From contig MU119210.1 in NCBI GenBank assembly GCA_014904845.1, forward strand, positions 434,001-498,000: 64,000 bases of DNA, read 5' to 3'. Made by a program: the position numbers and the translations under genes. A model generated the notes under the pieces. It worked only from the letters and a program-made list of their open reading frames with translations. It searched no databases and was not told the DNA's origin. Source of the DNA: Acephala macrosclerotiorum. Its lineage: Eukaryota; Ascomycota; Leotiomycetes; Helotiales; Mollisiaceae. This document shows positions 42,297-55,000 of the stretch, in pieces (the first letter of the stretch is position 1; every line of letters begins with the position of its first letter).

Positions 42297-43755
42297 ATGG
42301 CAGCTTCTTCTTTGGGTGTGGTACGTCACTTAGATCTCCTGCTAGATTCCCCTATCCATCATTTTGCATCTTATCACGACTTATCCGCCACCGAGGATGA
42401 TCATGAACAAGGAAGGGAGACGGCCGATTCATGGAGAGACGTAATTGGAGACGGTTATTCTAGTCTCGAAGAGGCCCAGAGTCTCGGGATGCCCTCGAAG
42501 TTGGCGTGGGCACGAGGTATATGATGTAGAGAGGCCCTAGTGGAATATGCCTGATCCTCACCTCCCTTTCTGTGCTTTGTCGCTACCTACATGATAAGTA
42601 TACCTAGCCTATCCTCTTTTAAATCCTCATGCTAATATTCAACAGCGACTATTCATGCCCTTCCAGAGGCCCAACACATTGTTGGGTCTGAAGTGCCCTT
42701 GGCACCAGCACAAAAGGGTAGCCTCGTTCATGCTGACAGCTTCAACCACCATGGAACCTATGTGCCAGAGGATTATGCTGCTACAGAGGAGATGTCTTCA
42801 CTTCGTAGAGTAGCTGGCAAGATCCCAATTACGGCTTATGTTCATTGTACTGTTGAGTTCGCTGAAAGAGGTTCCTTTTACGGTGTGAAGCAGGTCTTCT
42901 CCAACTTCGTCAACAGGTAAGACATTCAATGAGTCTTTCACTCCCTTAGAGCATATCCTCTTCAATACACGCACCCAAACGCGACAACTTAAGTCACTTG
43001 GTCTCCATATGTTCTTGGAATAGACCAATGCTTACAACGGTGTTCCCAACGATGTGATCAACAACTTCAATCCCCTGGTTATCATCCTCGGTATCCCATT
43101 ATTCAACTACGGCTTGTACCCTTTCCTCAGAAAGCACAAGATCCACTTTGGTCCCATTACAAGAATGTTCACCGGCATGATGATCTGCCCCATTGGCTCA
43201 ATCGGCTGGTCAATCATCACTCACTACGCCTACATCACCGGACCTTGTGGTGACCACGCCTCAAGCTTGACTTGCGTTGACGCCGACGGGGTATCACTCG
43301 TCTCTCCTGTCTCCATTTGGTGGACTGCCATTCCCCTCTCCATTACCGCCATCTGCGAAATCCTCGTAAACGTCACCGCCTACGGAATCGCCCATTCACG
43401 CGCACCAAAGAACATGCGTGGTCTCGTCTCTGCGATTAATTGTTTCATGTCCGCAATTCAGTACGCTATCAACCTTGCTACAGCGCCAGTGATCAGAGAT
43501 CTATATATTGTTTGGGCGTTCGCTGGTCCGTCCATCGTTGGTTTCGTCTCGGCTATTGCTTTCTGGTTCATTTTCAAGGATCTGGATAAGGAAGAGTACA
43601 TCATCTATGATAATGATGGTTATCATTCGAGTCAGATTGATAGTTCGAGGATTAGTGGTGATGAAGAGGGTGCTAGTAATGCCATTGAGGCTGGGCACGG
43701 GGGTGAGAAAAATATGAAGCATAGGATGAGTGTGCTGGAGGAGAGAAGCTTTTAG
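42297..43755 (+). pseudogene. PTR2 peptide transporter with its centre deleted
   Basis: The 5' part has a possible exon 1 (42297-42516) and exon 2 (42646-42916). Exon 2 ends in the POT/PTR2 N-terminal block: SSLRRVAGKIPITAYVHCTV, EFAERGSFYGVKQVFSNFVN. In intact PTR2 proteins about 270 residues with several membrane helices follow. Here only about 100 bases separate this from the C-terminal block: YNGVPNDVINNFNPLVIILG, IPLFNYGLYPFLRKHKIHFG, TRMFTGMMICPIGSIGW and NVTAYGIAHSRAPKNMRGLV, to a stop at 43753-43755. The GTAAGA...ATAG splice joining the halves would put them out of frame, giving a stop within about 12 codons. An internal deletion therefore removed the transport core. A C-terminal fragment of about 230 residues could still be made from the ATG at 43054-43200. 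Confidence 0.8.
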
Positions 43756-44184
43756 ACTGAGCTTGAGGTAGGAAGGTGTAGAAGAAGAGGTGTGAAGGGT
43801 AGATGCGGAGACGAGAAATACGAATATGAAAGAGATGCGTTGATGCGATAATACTTTTGATGTTTAGCTGATGATCGCTTCTAAGAAGGTATCATAATGT
43901 CGAAAAGTTCTACCTGTTCTCATCGTCAATCTTGATTCATTGTATATTAGCTTATTGGACGTCCGAGGCGAATTCGATGCAATTATCGTTAGAACTTTCT
44001 CCCATTGCGTCCAATGGGAGGGACATTCAGAGACACGTCGCGTCGACAAACACGCGACGGGGGGCTGGAGCCAACGGCTAGGCTGGGAAGATTTATTCAC
44101 CGCCGTACTTTTGACCTGACGACTTCTTTATCGGCATAACGCAACTCAACTCCAAAATCCTTTCAACTCTTTGAACTTGAAACG
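43756..44184. other. Intergenic region
   Basis: 430 bases with a GGCGAATTC/CGCGTCGAC mixed segment and an inverted CATTGCGTCCAATG near 44005. It probably holds the promoter of the coiled-coil protein that follows. Confidence 0.45.
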
Positions 44185-45584
44185 ATGTTCAGCAGCCTTC
44201 AAGTGCAACCTCCTGAAACAATGACAAGCAACGAGACAGTTACTCCAGAGGTGATGGCAAGCTCTAGCAGGTTCGTCCATGCGCTTCTTTTCTTGTTTCT
44301 ACATCGTGCTAACGACATCGTTCTACAGTATGTCGCCAACCGACTCTACTCCATCTCGACGCCCTGTCAGAGCCTCCGGCGTCGCTGCTCTTAAGGCCAT
44401 TGAGAGTGTGCGTGAAGACGAAGCGGATATAGATGATAACAAAACCGGAATTGAAGCTGATCTACCACGGAGAAAGAAGCGTAAAACCTCTAGCCAAGCC
44501 ATTAGCACCAAACAAGGCAAGAGTGTTACTAAGAGCCTCTTCGAGCCTGCTCAGCTTGCAATTGGTGTCGACAAAGACGGAAACACCGTGGTTGCCAAGA
44601 TGACAGCACAATTGTTGCTCGTTGGCACCTCCGGACCAACATATGTGAAACACGGGGAGATCAAATTCGGCGAGGCTTATGATAAAGGCTCTATGGAGGC
44701 CACGAAGGAGTATATCAAGGGTTTGTTCAAGCCCAAGTGTGGACATGGTAAGACTGCCTTCTCATACTAGAGATAGGGCTTTCAAAGACCCAGATCCCGT
44801 AGAAAGTTCGATGATACGTACAAGCGCTAACATTGGGACAGAAAGTAGAGCTGAAGTTGAGGGACTTCGGGAACGAAACGAGCGAGAACATATCATTGAG
44901 GAGCAAGCTCGTATGATCGAGGAATTGAGAGTTGATAACGAAGAGAAGCAGAATGCCATCGATGGGATGCAGGCGACCGATGAGGAGAATGAGCGATACA
45001 TCGCTAATCTGGAAAAGACAATTCGCTCACTTCAAGCTGATCTTGCCAAGTCCGAGCATTCGGCTAGTGAAGCAGTTGTTCCTCAAAACGCGACTCTTCC
45101 CAACATCCCTAGCGCACAGGGTCTTCAAGCCAATCTCGCCGAACCCCAGCAAGAAGCTGGCGCAATTGCCCATCCAAACGAAGCTCTTCCCAACGTCCCG
45201 AGCGTCCAGGCCGTTCAAGTCAGACCACTCGATCTCCACGGCGAGTGCTTCGAGGATCGTTACAAGGTGATTAAGGGGGATGATGCCAGAGCACAAATGT
45301 ACATGGGCCTCAACAGTCGAATTGCCTGGCAAGATGGTAACCGATACCGGGAGACATTGATGCTCATTGAGACTACTGGCCAAGAAGGTACTAAGGGGAT
45401 CGATAGTATCGTCATGGCTCGCTGTGCAAGCTGCTCCGAGAATGGCAGGGAGACGCTTCTCAAGCAGGTATCGCCAACTTCATACGTGGAGCATGATGGT
45501 AGAGTTTTCGCCGAACTTATCATGTTGAATGAGATTGAGGATGACAGGCCATTCGTCGCCGATGAGAAAAAGCGTCATGAATGA
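44185..45584 (+). CDS. Coiled-coil protein, unknown family
   Basis: Three exons, 44185-44270, 44329-44747 and 44788-45584; introns of 58 and 40 nt, the latter very short but with GTAAGA and CAAAG ends. 433 residues. An N-terminal disordered part with a nuclear-signal-like basic patch (PRRKKRKTSSQ) leads into a small domain (FEPAQLAIGVDKDGNTVVAK, TYVKHGEIKFGEAYDKGSME). Next is a long coiled coil (about residues 210-300, with REHIIEEQARMIEELRVDNE). Then comes an imperfect 33-residue tandem repeat built on LQANLAEPQQEAGAIAHPNE and NVPSVQAVQV. The C-terminal globular part has GECFEDRYKVIKGDDARAQM and MARCASCSENGRETLLKQV. No named family recognised; a nuclear location is inferred. Confidence 0.72.
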
Positions 45585-46199
45585 GGAGATGCGTGGCTGG
45601 TTTAGTGAAGTGGTGAATTGAGGTGTCTGTCCCTTTCACCGGGCATCATTCATTTGGGGAGACTTGCCAGTGCTGGTGGTGCTTGTTGTTATTGAATCCC
45701 GGTATCCTAGCTAGATGGAGTCTTTGTCTCGTTGCCTTCTTGAAAGAGCCGTTCCAGCTGCTTTCAGTACTCAGAGTCTACAACTTACTTGGCGCTTGTA
45801 CATCTTGTCGTGTTGGCGGGCAGCAGTCTATGAAAACGATAATCAAAATCATGATTCTTGTCCCTTGATTGTGAGTCCTATAATTTATTTGCAGACTTAC
45901 AAGCGATGTGATAATACCTCATTCGAGCGTTCGATGAGCACCTCGTGTTCAAGAAGATGAAGTTCAGAACCCGGTTTTCTTCGTCACCATAAAGTGAAGT
46001 TTGTCTCGCGAGAACATCATCTGATGCATGCTTTGTCAGCCTCGTCATTAGCCTCGCGCCAAGAAGGCGCTAGAACTCAATGGTCATTCCTCGTGCATTC
46101 CTCAGCCTTATGACTCGTTATCGCCAAAGAAAATAACTTTGAATCTCTAACCCCTCCATAAATACCCCGCCACGAAGACTTGAACGAAAACAAAACAAC
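45585..46199. other. Intergenic region upstream of zpr1
   Basis: About 600 bases, same-strand neighbours on both sides. It carries the 3' end of the coiled-coil gene and the zpr1 promoter. Confidence 0.5.
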
Positions 46200-47777
46200 A
46201 TGGCGTCCAACACTCACGAAGAACCCAAGCCAGATGGCAAGGCATTCGATGACTACTTCGATAGCATCGGCAAGAAAGCAGAACAACTTAATATCAACGG
46301 CGACAAGCCTGTCAACGGAGCCACCTCCGAGTCCACAGAGGCTGTTGATAATGGAGAACCAAAGATTGTCGACGAGATAGAGAGCATGTGCATGAACTGT
46401 CACGAGAATGTGCGTATCCTATTCCCTCCTTTTCATTCCAAAAATGCTAATAAACAATAGGGAATAACCAAACTCCTCTTAACCCGCATCCCTTTCTTCC
46501 GCGAAATAATCCTAATGTCCTTCTACTGCCCGCACTGCAACTTCAAAAACTCCGAGATCCAATCCGCCGGCGAGATCCAACAAAAAGGCTCCCACTACGA
46601 GCTCCGACTTACTCGAACCGAAGACTTTGCTCGCCAGGTCGTGAAATCCGATACATGCGTAGTGAAGTTCATCGAGCTCGATATCGAGGTTCCGTCTGGT
46701 CGAGGCCAGCTCACAAATGTCGAAGGACTACTATCTATGATATTAGAGGACTTAGAAGTTGGACAGGAGCAGAGGAAAGTGCAGGTGCCAGAGGTATACA
46801 AGAAGATCGAGGAGATTGTTGAGAAGGGACGGAAGATGATTAAAGGAGAAAGTTTCCCATTCCGAGTCAGCCTCGACGATCCAGCAGGGAACTCCTGGAT
46901 CGAGCCAGACCAAAGCGATGGAGTTGGCAAATGGTCAAAACGCGAATACGCCAGGACGCCAGAACAGAATGAAGCCCTAGGTCTAGGCATCGGAGACGAG
47001 GAGAAACCAGATATAACAGGTCAACCAACAGCAGCAGACTTTGAAAACGACGACATTATCCCCAACGAAGTGTATTCATTCCCCGCCACATGTCCAGGAT
47101 GCACGAAATACTGCGTCACGCACATGAAGATGATCGATATCCCGCATTTCAAGCAAGTGGTCATCATGAGCACAGTCTGCGAACAATGCGGCTACCGCTC
47201 GAACGAAGTCAAGACCGGAGGTGAAGTTCCAGAGAAGGGAAGGAAGATTATTCTTAGTGTTGAAGGACCGACAGATCTTGCACGAGATATTCTGAAATCC
47301 GAATCTTGCGCTTTAGAATGTCCCGAACTCAACCTGTCTGTCAACCCAGGAACTCTTGGAGGAAGATTCACGACCGTTGAAGGACTGCTTACACAGGTTC
47401 GCGATGATCTGCATCAACAGATCTTCGACGTGGACGACTCGGCTGATGCAGGAGGCGACTCGTTACCCTCCGAATCCAAAACAACATGGAAGAGTTTTTT
47501 CGAAGGGCTAGGAGAAGCTATCAAGGGCGAGAGGAAATTCACAGTTGTGTTGAAGGATCCATTGGCTAGTAGTTATGTGCAAAACTTGTGTAGTCCAGAC
47601 GAGGATCCGCAGATCACGACGGAGGAATATGAGAGGACTGCTGAGGAAGAGGAGGATTTGGGATTGGCGGATATGAAGACTGAGGGATATGTGGATGAGA
47701 TTGGTGAGAAGAAGGCAGCAGATGCTGCCGAGGCGGCAAAGATAGACGCTGCGAAAGTGGAGGAGAGTAATGGTTGA
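46200..47777 (+). CDS. zpr1: Zinc-finger protein Zpr1
   Basis: Two exons, 46200-46409 and 46461-47777, 51-nt intron, 508 residues. Both ZPR1 modules are complete. The first has a four-cysteine zinc finger split by the intron (CMNCHEN before it, CPHCNFKNSEIQ after it), followed by its A/B domain (GSHYELRLTRTEDFARQVVK). The second has CPGCTKYCVTHMKMIDIPHF and CEQCGYRSNEVKTGGEVPEK, followed by KIILSVEGPTDLARDILKSE. Zpr1 assists folding of translation factor eEF1A and shuttles between cytoplasm and nucleus. The C-terminus is acidic and Ala/Glu-rich. Length and organisation are normal. Confidence 0.94.
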
Positions 47778-48275
47778 TAGACATGATCGACTAGAGAATT
47801 GAAATAACTTACCTGCGTCTGGATCAAACCTTTATTTGCATTTGACAGAATGTCCGAGATGAGAATTCTGCTCATCGTAGATTTCTAGCCGGTCTCAAGG
47901 CCCGAGCCGAGTTCCGACAGTCAAATAAACATTCTGTATGGAAAGGCCCATGGATCATCACGGACATTGGCGGCGTCGTGTCGTATCAAAGCACCTTGCA
48001 ATCACGAAAGGCATAGTTGTCTGGGTAAAGCTCTGGAGAGGAGATCTCTTCATCATTCCAGAGCCCAGAATCAAATTCGCCTACCTCCATCTTCTATGGA
48101 GGCCCAAAACGCATGCAAGCTCTTCACCCTAGACTGCTTATAAAAAAGTGCACTGCGCTAGCACACTTTGGACTCCAGAAACTGCCAAAACTCCTCCACT
48201 TCTTAATATGCATGCTTCTCGCTTTTCCTTTCGTCTGCATGTTCTATGTTGAATGAAAAGAAACTCGTAATAATC
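47778..48275. terminator. Convergent 3' region, zpr1 / pho81
   Basis: About 500 bases between convergent coding ends. No further gene was recognised. Confidence 0.4.
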
Positions 48276-51200
48276 TCAGGTAGTGATGGGGCTAGTGACT
48301 GCGCTGACGCCGTTTGCGAGGTTCTCGGTGGGCCAGGGGACAGCTAGTTCGGAAGTCTTGGCTGCGTTCTTCGTGAGACCGTTTCGGATCTTCAAGACGC
48401 TATCGACGATAACTGCATCGATGCCTTCTTTGACTTGTTGCTGTTTGATATCGGCATTTGAAAGGGGTAAAAATTAGTACATTGACTCACCTGAACCTTG
48501 ATAGGATCATTATTCAATGTTCCGTAGCTAACGCAAACCAAACCACTCTCCTTCACTACTCTGACCAGTCTTGGACTATTGCAGAATGGCTCAGCAGCAC
48601 TGACAACACCCAACAAATTCCAACGACTGGCGAAACGAATGGCCTCTTGTAAGCTACTCGCCCGGATATCGCCAACGGGAGAAACACCAGCGTCAGTCAA
48701 GAATAAGACTGGGATACTAGGTTGCTTGAAGCTCAAAAGCAGACAAATGTCTGGATTGAAGCTGCTGAAGATGATCTTCCGGTTCTTGCCAAGATCATAA
48801 ACCTTAGTCAGAACAGTATCAACGAAACTGTTGAGTTCCACGGCATATGTGTCCATCTCGTGCGCTTCGGATTCGTGCAACATAGGATATTTCATCTCAA
48901 TGTTGAAGCCGACGTCTTCAGGCAATTTGACGAACATCTCTTGAAGAGTTGTGAAAGGCGCTTGGATGAAGTTTCCTCGCGAGTTCGCCTTATACCCTTT
49001 CGCCTTAAAGTCTCGAGTGTGCTTCATCCTCTCAGCCATATCTAACTCAGGCATCATCGGACCAAGTGACAACGAGCGCTGACGATCAGCACCACGAACA
49101 ACCTTGAACTGTGGGTTCTCCTTCGGAGGTGAAGGGGGACGAGAAGCTTTGGGTGTGGTATCGTTGACGTGAAGGAATTGCTCAAGTGTAAGGGTATGAA
49201 CTGGTGCGTCAATACCAGTCTCACTGACCAAGAAATCGTGATAGATGACTGGAACAAGATCCTTGGTAAGTTGGACGTCGAATTCAACATAGCTTGCGCC
49301 AAGATTGGAAGCCGCAATGAAGGACTGTAAAGTATTCTCTCCCAACTGGAGAGATCTGTTGGACATGGCGTTCTTGCCAAGACCTCTGTGTCCAATGACC
49401 ATTGTCGATGACATCTTCTTCCAGTACGTCTGATTCTTTGTGATGCTCATATTGGGGTGTGAGAAAGGAGTGATGATGAGGAAGTTGAAGTTGACAACAC
49501 CGATGACCTCGAGATCTTTGCTCATGATCGGAACGCTGACGTCTCCTTGCAGGTTCATACGCTTGAGACCGATTGCCTGTTTGATGCTGGACAGGATGGC
49601 AACACCTCGCCCAACTTTGTGCTCTTGGCTTCCTGAATATGTAGGAACAATGTCGAAATACAGCTTGACCTTGCTAGCATCAACAGCAGTGAAGACCATT
49701 GGTTCGGTAGAGATATTGTCTTGTACAGGCAGGTCGATGATGGTAGGTTCTCCCTGAGCTCCACTGGCGCTGACAATAACAGACAGAGCTGTATCGAGTT
49801 GGGTCGAATGAGCCTCTTCGATAGGGATCCGCTCCAATTTGACAGCTGGGATATCCTTCCGCATATCCATGGAACCTAAGCTGACGAGGACCATACTTTC
49901 CTTGGTGAGGTAACGATGACCGAACGTCTTGACCGACTCGACTGATCGCACGTTGTTGGCAGTCTGGGAGCGAGAGGCCTCCATGGATGTCATTTTTGGA
50001 GGCGATGAAGCGGCTGTGCTTCCAGAAGTCTCAGAGTCTGTGTCGTCAGGACCCTCCTCCGCGAGTAGTTTTGCAATTGCCATGTGACCTCTCAACGCTG
50101 CATGTTCTCTGCCAGTCCATCCAGATGCATCGGGCTTGCTGATATCAGCACCTGCTTCAAGAAGAAGCTCAACAATTGACAGATGACCGTCAACACAGGC
50201 GACATGAAGAGGTGTCCACGAGAAGGTCTTTTCCGTCAGTTCGACATCCACCTTCTGATACAGTGTCCCATCGAGAAGGATCTTAGCACACTCAGCGTGT
50301 CCGAATCTTGCAGCTACGTGAAGAGCTGTCTCGCCCATCTCATCTTGCCAGTTGATGTCGACACCGGCATTCACGAGAAGCCGAACAATATTGGTGAAGT
50401 TGGACTTGGTAGCAAGGGCGAGCACCGCACTTGACTTCGAGATATCTTTTCGCATAGCGAGTTTCTCATCGTTGGGACCTTGCCAATTCTCGCCCTTCAA
50501 CAAAGCCTGCGTGGTCAATGGATGGCCCTCGATCACACTAAGATGCAGTGGTGCAAGACCTTCTTTGTCCTGCCACTCAGGAGCATCAATGCCGTGTGAC
50601 ACATCAAATTGTCCCCAATCTTGCATATACTTCATGACCAATTCGCAAATGACCACGAATCCAAATTGTGCCGCGTAGTGTAGCGGATATCGTCCGTAGC
50701 TGTCCCTAGACTTGAGAGCGATTCGCTGACGAGCTTCGAGGTGCTCGAATACGTAGCTGAGGAGCTTGACAGACTCATCACCCAAACTCAAAAGATTGTT
50801 CTCTTTTAGATTGCTGGAAGCAGGGCCAAGGGGAGGTGATGCCGCTGGTGTAAGGTATCGAGTTTCTGCATCCACTGGCAAAGGAGCTGCGCTGGTTTGC
50901 TCCCCGGTGATGGCCGACTTCGCTCTCCCGATAGAGATGACTAGGCGATGCAGACAATTGCGTTCATTGATATCATCTGACTCGTCCAAAGACTTGATCT
51001 GCTTCAGAAGGTATGCAATTGCCTGTTTAGACTTACACGAGATTGACCGCTGCAGAAGATTGACAAAAAGCTTCTGCATAGCTGGGTCTTCGGGATCCAG
51101 GTTTACTTCTGCCAAAGTCTCCTGCAGTATTGGTACATTATCACTTCTGATAGACTGATCCACAGCATCGAGAAGGCCATGAGGTAGGTCGAGAATTGAT

Positions 51201-51939
51201 AGTGATGATACCCGCTTGATGGAGTGTGCAGAACGTACAGACTGGGTGTCGTCCTTCGATTTTGTCTCTCCCAAAATCGACAGCCAGTCATTGATGGTCT
51301 TCATCGCCGCGGTAAGAGCAGCATTTGTGGCGAATGGTGTGGGGTCGACCTTTGAAGAGAGATATCGCTGTTGTGTGCAGACATTCTCGACCTTCTTGTC
51401 CAGTTTTTTTGTGATCTTGACAAAGCCCCTGCGATTGACCTCACCGAACCACTGCAACTTTCTAAGCTGCCCTCTAAGCTCCAAAAGAGCATCCATAAGC
51501 TCGTCAATCTCGTTCCGGTCCAATGCCTCGAGAGCTTGTTTCGATGTGCCATATCGATCTTGGAGCAGCTTCAATCGTCGAGAAGCATCTGCGAACTTTT
51601 TATTGTAGAATGCATCGACATCTTCGAGGTTTCTATCCAGGGAGAAGAAGAATTCTATCAGAACGTTAGCTATTGTGCAATTGAAAATGTCCATTCATCT
51701 CGGAGTATCGTGCCAGCAAGATCTGCGTCTCCGTCTGCCTTCACCGTTGCAACAGCAGCTTTGATAAGCTTTTTCAACCCTTTGTAGTTTATGTATGCGG
51801 ATGACCATTCTGGCACTTGATTTCGGGGCAAACTGCATTGGCAGATTAGCCAATGCTCAATAGAAGTATAGGGGACGAAGAAGTATTGTAAGGGTGCATC
51901 AACATAGGTAGGGCGAGCTTACTTGCGTCCAAACTTCAT
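48276..51939 (-). CDS. pho81: CDK inhibitor Pho81/NUC-2 (SPX, ankyrin, GDPD)
   Basis: Four exons, 51939-51923, 51832-51714, 51654-48491 and 48440-48276; 1154 residues. A 17-nt first exon gives MKFGR, the obligatory SPX N-terminus. Exon 2 adds LPRNQVPEWSSAYINYKGLK and exon 3 opens EFFFSLDRNLEDVDAFYNKK, completing SPX (about 1-180). Ankyrin repeats span about 360-570 (DSYGRYPLHYAAQFGF, MGETALHVAARFGHAECAKI, FSWTPLHVACVDGHLSIVEL). A glycerophosphodiester phosphodiesterase-like domain spans about 795-1110 with HRG, ENTLQSF, EFDVQ and YHD motifs intact. Pho81 senses phosphate through SPX (inositol pyrophosphates) and restrains the Pho80-Pho85 kinase. Intron 2 has GC instead of GT at its donor (51713-51712). 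The final exon restores the family C-terminus (VKEGIDAVIVDSVLKI). Confidence 0.93.
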
Positions 51940-53193
51940 GGTGGGCAGGTTTCAATGATCTACTAACCAAACCAACACCTCTTCCGAAATCTCAGTTGTA
52001 ATAGAGCAGTATCAAGCTGCAGCAAGGTTGTGTAGAGCAATCGACCTCGAGGAAATAGGCTAAAGCGACCAATGTCCCAACTGGTTATCGACAAGCAATG
52101 GAGATACAACTCCGTTGATCGAATAATGATGGGCTGCCCGTGGAAGCCATTCAGTCCAGTTTGTAATGTGAGTGTTTCGGATCGGTATGGAGGGGCAAGA
52201 GGTGAACGCGACTGCACGAGTCTTTCGTCTTTTCTCTGCACAGTAATCGATTACGGTAAAAATGCTTGAGGGTTTTATAATAGAGCTCTGGTTGTCGAGA
52301 GGTAAGGGTCGTGGATGAGAATCAAGATTTGATTCGCTCCCTTTGCTAAGGTTCTGGGATTCTGCCAGCCGATCGCTTAGTTTGGTCCCTGACGTATTAG
52401 GGCACCGCCCATCCAAACAGACAACCTTAGCAATATCTCAATTCTTGTATCTGATGGGATATTTGAGAGTGGAGATTTACCTGTGATGAGTTAAATTGTC
52501 TCGGGGAAATTTATATGATGAAAGCGAGCGATTTTTTGCAGTCGAATCCTGTCACAACTCCCTGTCCCTTTTTATTTTTACTTTTTACACCGCCTTGGAA
52601 GAGGTGAATCGCGGCTGGATCAGCAGGCATGCTGTGGATGCAAGTCCCTTGCTAAAAAGGGGTTTTTTCCGGGGAAGCGTGAGACATCTGATCTATTGTC
52701 AGTCAGGGACTCGATCTTGTGACATTAAAGGGTATTATTTTAAGAGCTCGAGCATTGGCCATTTAGGAGGAAAGGGACATTAAATGAGAACGGAACGGAA
52801 TGGGTTCATGATAATGTCGGGGACCGCACTGCATGTGACTTCACTCTTAGGGATAAGTGGTGAGTCTTCCTGTATGGTTAGTACTCAAAGGGGAAGACCT
52901 GGAACGCAGCCGACTCGACCACTAGGGAGCTTGATTCTGCACCCGGCAATGTGTCGTGTGCTTGTTCTCCTTTTCCAGTGTGGATCTCGACCGTGGAGCG
53001 GGACATTGTGGTCCTGTAACCCTGCTTGTTTCCCCCAAGAGGGCATGGTAAGAGTTATCAAGAAGCACAAGGCGCCTGTCGTGTCCCTCGGCCATGAATC
53101 GGAGCGGAGCGAATGGGACATAGCTGCAATTTCGCGGACCGTCATGCTAATGGGTATCTTCAAGAAATACGTACGAAAAGCAGCTTGGCTTCC
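51940..53193. other. Long intergenic region upstream of pho81
   Basis: 1.25 kb between the pho81 start and the dbr1 3' end. Such length suits a regulated promoter. Several short frames were seen but none with support. Confidence 0.5.
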
Positions 53194-55000
53194 TTACCAC
53201 CTCCCTCCTCGACCTCTACCGCGACCCCGTCCCTTTCCCCAGTTACCGCCACGGCCCCCACCTCTACCGCCCCTGCCAAACCCTCCATCGCGTCGTTCTT
53301 CTGCAGGCGGAGGCCCGTCCCGCATCCGCTGGTTCCGTTCCTCTTGAGTTGCCGTGAACTTGTTCTCGATGCCCACAAGATCACAGAACTGTTGCATTTG
53401 AGGATTGTCGTATTCCACAGGTCCTGCTTGTACGATTTCAGGAGATCCTACGACAAAAGGCGGGGCTGTGAGCACAAAGTTTTCTGGGATCTCGAGCTTG
53501 CCGGGCTTGACAACGTTCTCGTTGATCCACTCTAGCTCTTTCTCGATGCGTGGTCGGTAGTAAGCCTCACCGCGATTATCTGGAGTCTTGGCATTCTTCT
53601 TTCCAAGAATAATATCAGGAGCAAAGACTCTGGTAATCGCTAGCCACTCGGGATCATACTCGAACTTGGCCTTTGTCCTAGTCGTGGGAGTTGGTTGTGT
53701 CGACGACTCCGGCTCTGAGTGAGGCTTCACTTCAAGAAGCTGTAGGAACTTGCGCCCAGGCAAGCATTTGTCCAGGGCGAGGAAGCGAACAGTCTTATTG
53801 GGAATTGTTGGCGGTACTGGTTGACCGGCCTGAAGCCGAAAGGGTGGGGTTTTCGGTCGTGCAAAGGCTGCTGGCAGCTGAGCACGAATGTCTGAAGGGA
53901 CCGCTGAGGAAGGCGCCTGTGTAGTAGTTTCGATGTCGTCCTCGTCGTCCAACATAATCTCGTCCGTGTTGGCTGCAGCCACACCGTCATTCGTCGCTAT
54001 TGGCTGCGGTGGTGCAGGTACGTCTTCATCCATATCAAGGTCGATTTCGTCCGCATTATGAGTGAGCGATGTACCATTGGTAACCTCCGGCTTTGCTACA
54101 TCTGTTGTGGTTGGAATAGGGTCATCTTCTGGTACGGCATCGTCGTAGGTTTTGATAGCTGGGAATTTGCAATGCATATGTGCTGCAAACCAGTAAGGAG
54201 GTCTTAGACGATCCATAACATACGCCGCTGCTTCGCTGCCCAACGTGCCATCTTTTGACTCCTGTTCAAAATCGGGCTTCATTCTAAACAAATCTCTCTC
54301 CTTGCCATGCTTTTCGATGGCTTTGGGCCAGTCGTGGCTAATGCCAATATCCACTTGAGTCTTCAGCTGGAGAAGCTTCCTGGTGTCAATTTCTCGAACA
54401 TGATATATGGACCTGACGTCGTCTTGGCTGTATGGCAACCGCTCGTAATGTGTCTTCCGATAGTTGTAGCCTTTCCAAATGCCCGACATGCCAGCAATAC
54501 GAACGCCACCCACCCGGACGACATTAGCAGCCCCCATGTAGTAGATATTTGGTGCTGCCCATCCGCCGTAAAAGAGCTCCCAGAGATGATTGCTCGCCTC
54601 ATGGTTACCACCAACGAAGATGGTAAGGTAAGGGGCCTTTGCAGTTCCGCCGTAGTATGCATGGAAGTCGCCAATCTCGCGGTACTTGACGGGACATGCC
54701 ATAACAGTCAAGTCAGAGGCATTACGAACTGCCTAAATCTGTCAGTCAAGTGTACACTCCGCAAAGAAAGGGCATACCTGGAAGTCTCCTCCTATGATGA
54801 GAAGATCTACCCCGTCCCAACCTCGAGCTTCGCAGGCTTTATCAACCGCAGCGTATATCGCATTGAGTGTACCATGGCCCTGTCGTGATCGTTAGAAGGA
54901 AGAAATTCGAGGATAATAGCATATATTGGGGCTGTTTGATACTCACGCAGCCTTCTACAGCGACTCGTAAGCCTTGTGCCTCTTCCAGTGCGGGGTTCAT
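53194..55000 (-). CDS. dbr1: RNA lariat debranching enzyme Dbr1
   Basis: Three exons, 55000-54947, 54879-54778 and 54732-53194; introns of 67 and 45 nt; 564 residues. The metallophosphoesterase motifs are complete: VAVEGCGHGTLNAIY (exons 1-2), DLLIIGGDFQAVRNASDL (exons 2-3), FVGGNHEASNHLWELFYGGW, GMSGIWKGYNYRKTHYERLP, ISHDWP and AHMHCKFPA. Dbr1 hydrolyses the 2'-5' branch of excised intron lariats. The C-terminal domain continues to the DBR1 tail (NFVLTAPPFVV and PQMQQFCDLVGIENKFT), and the protein ends in a long Gly/Arg repeat. A central acidic insert (DEIDLDMDEDVPAPPQP) lengthens the protein relative to yeast, as is usual in filamentous fungi. Confidence 0.94.
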
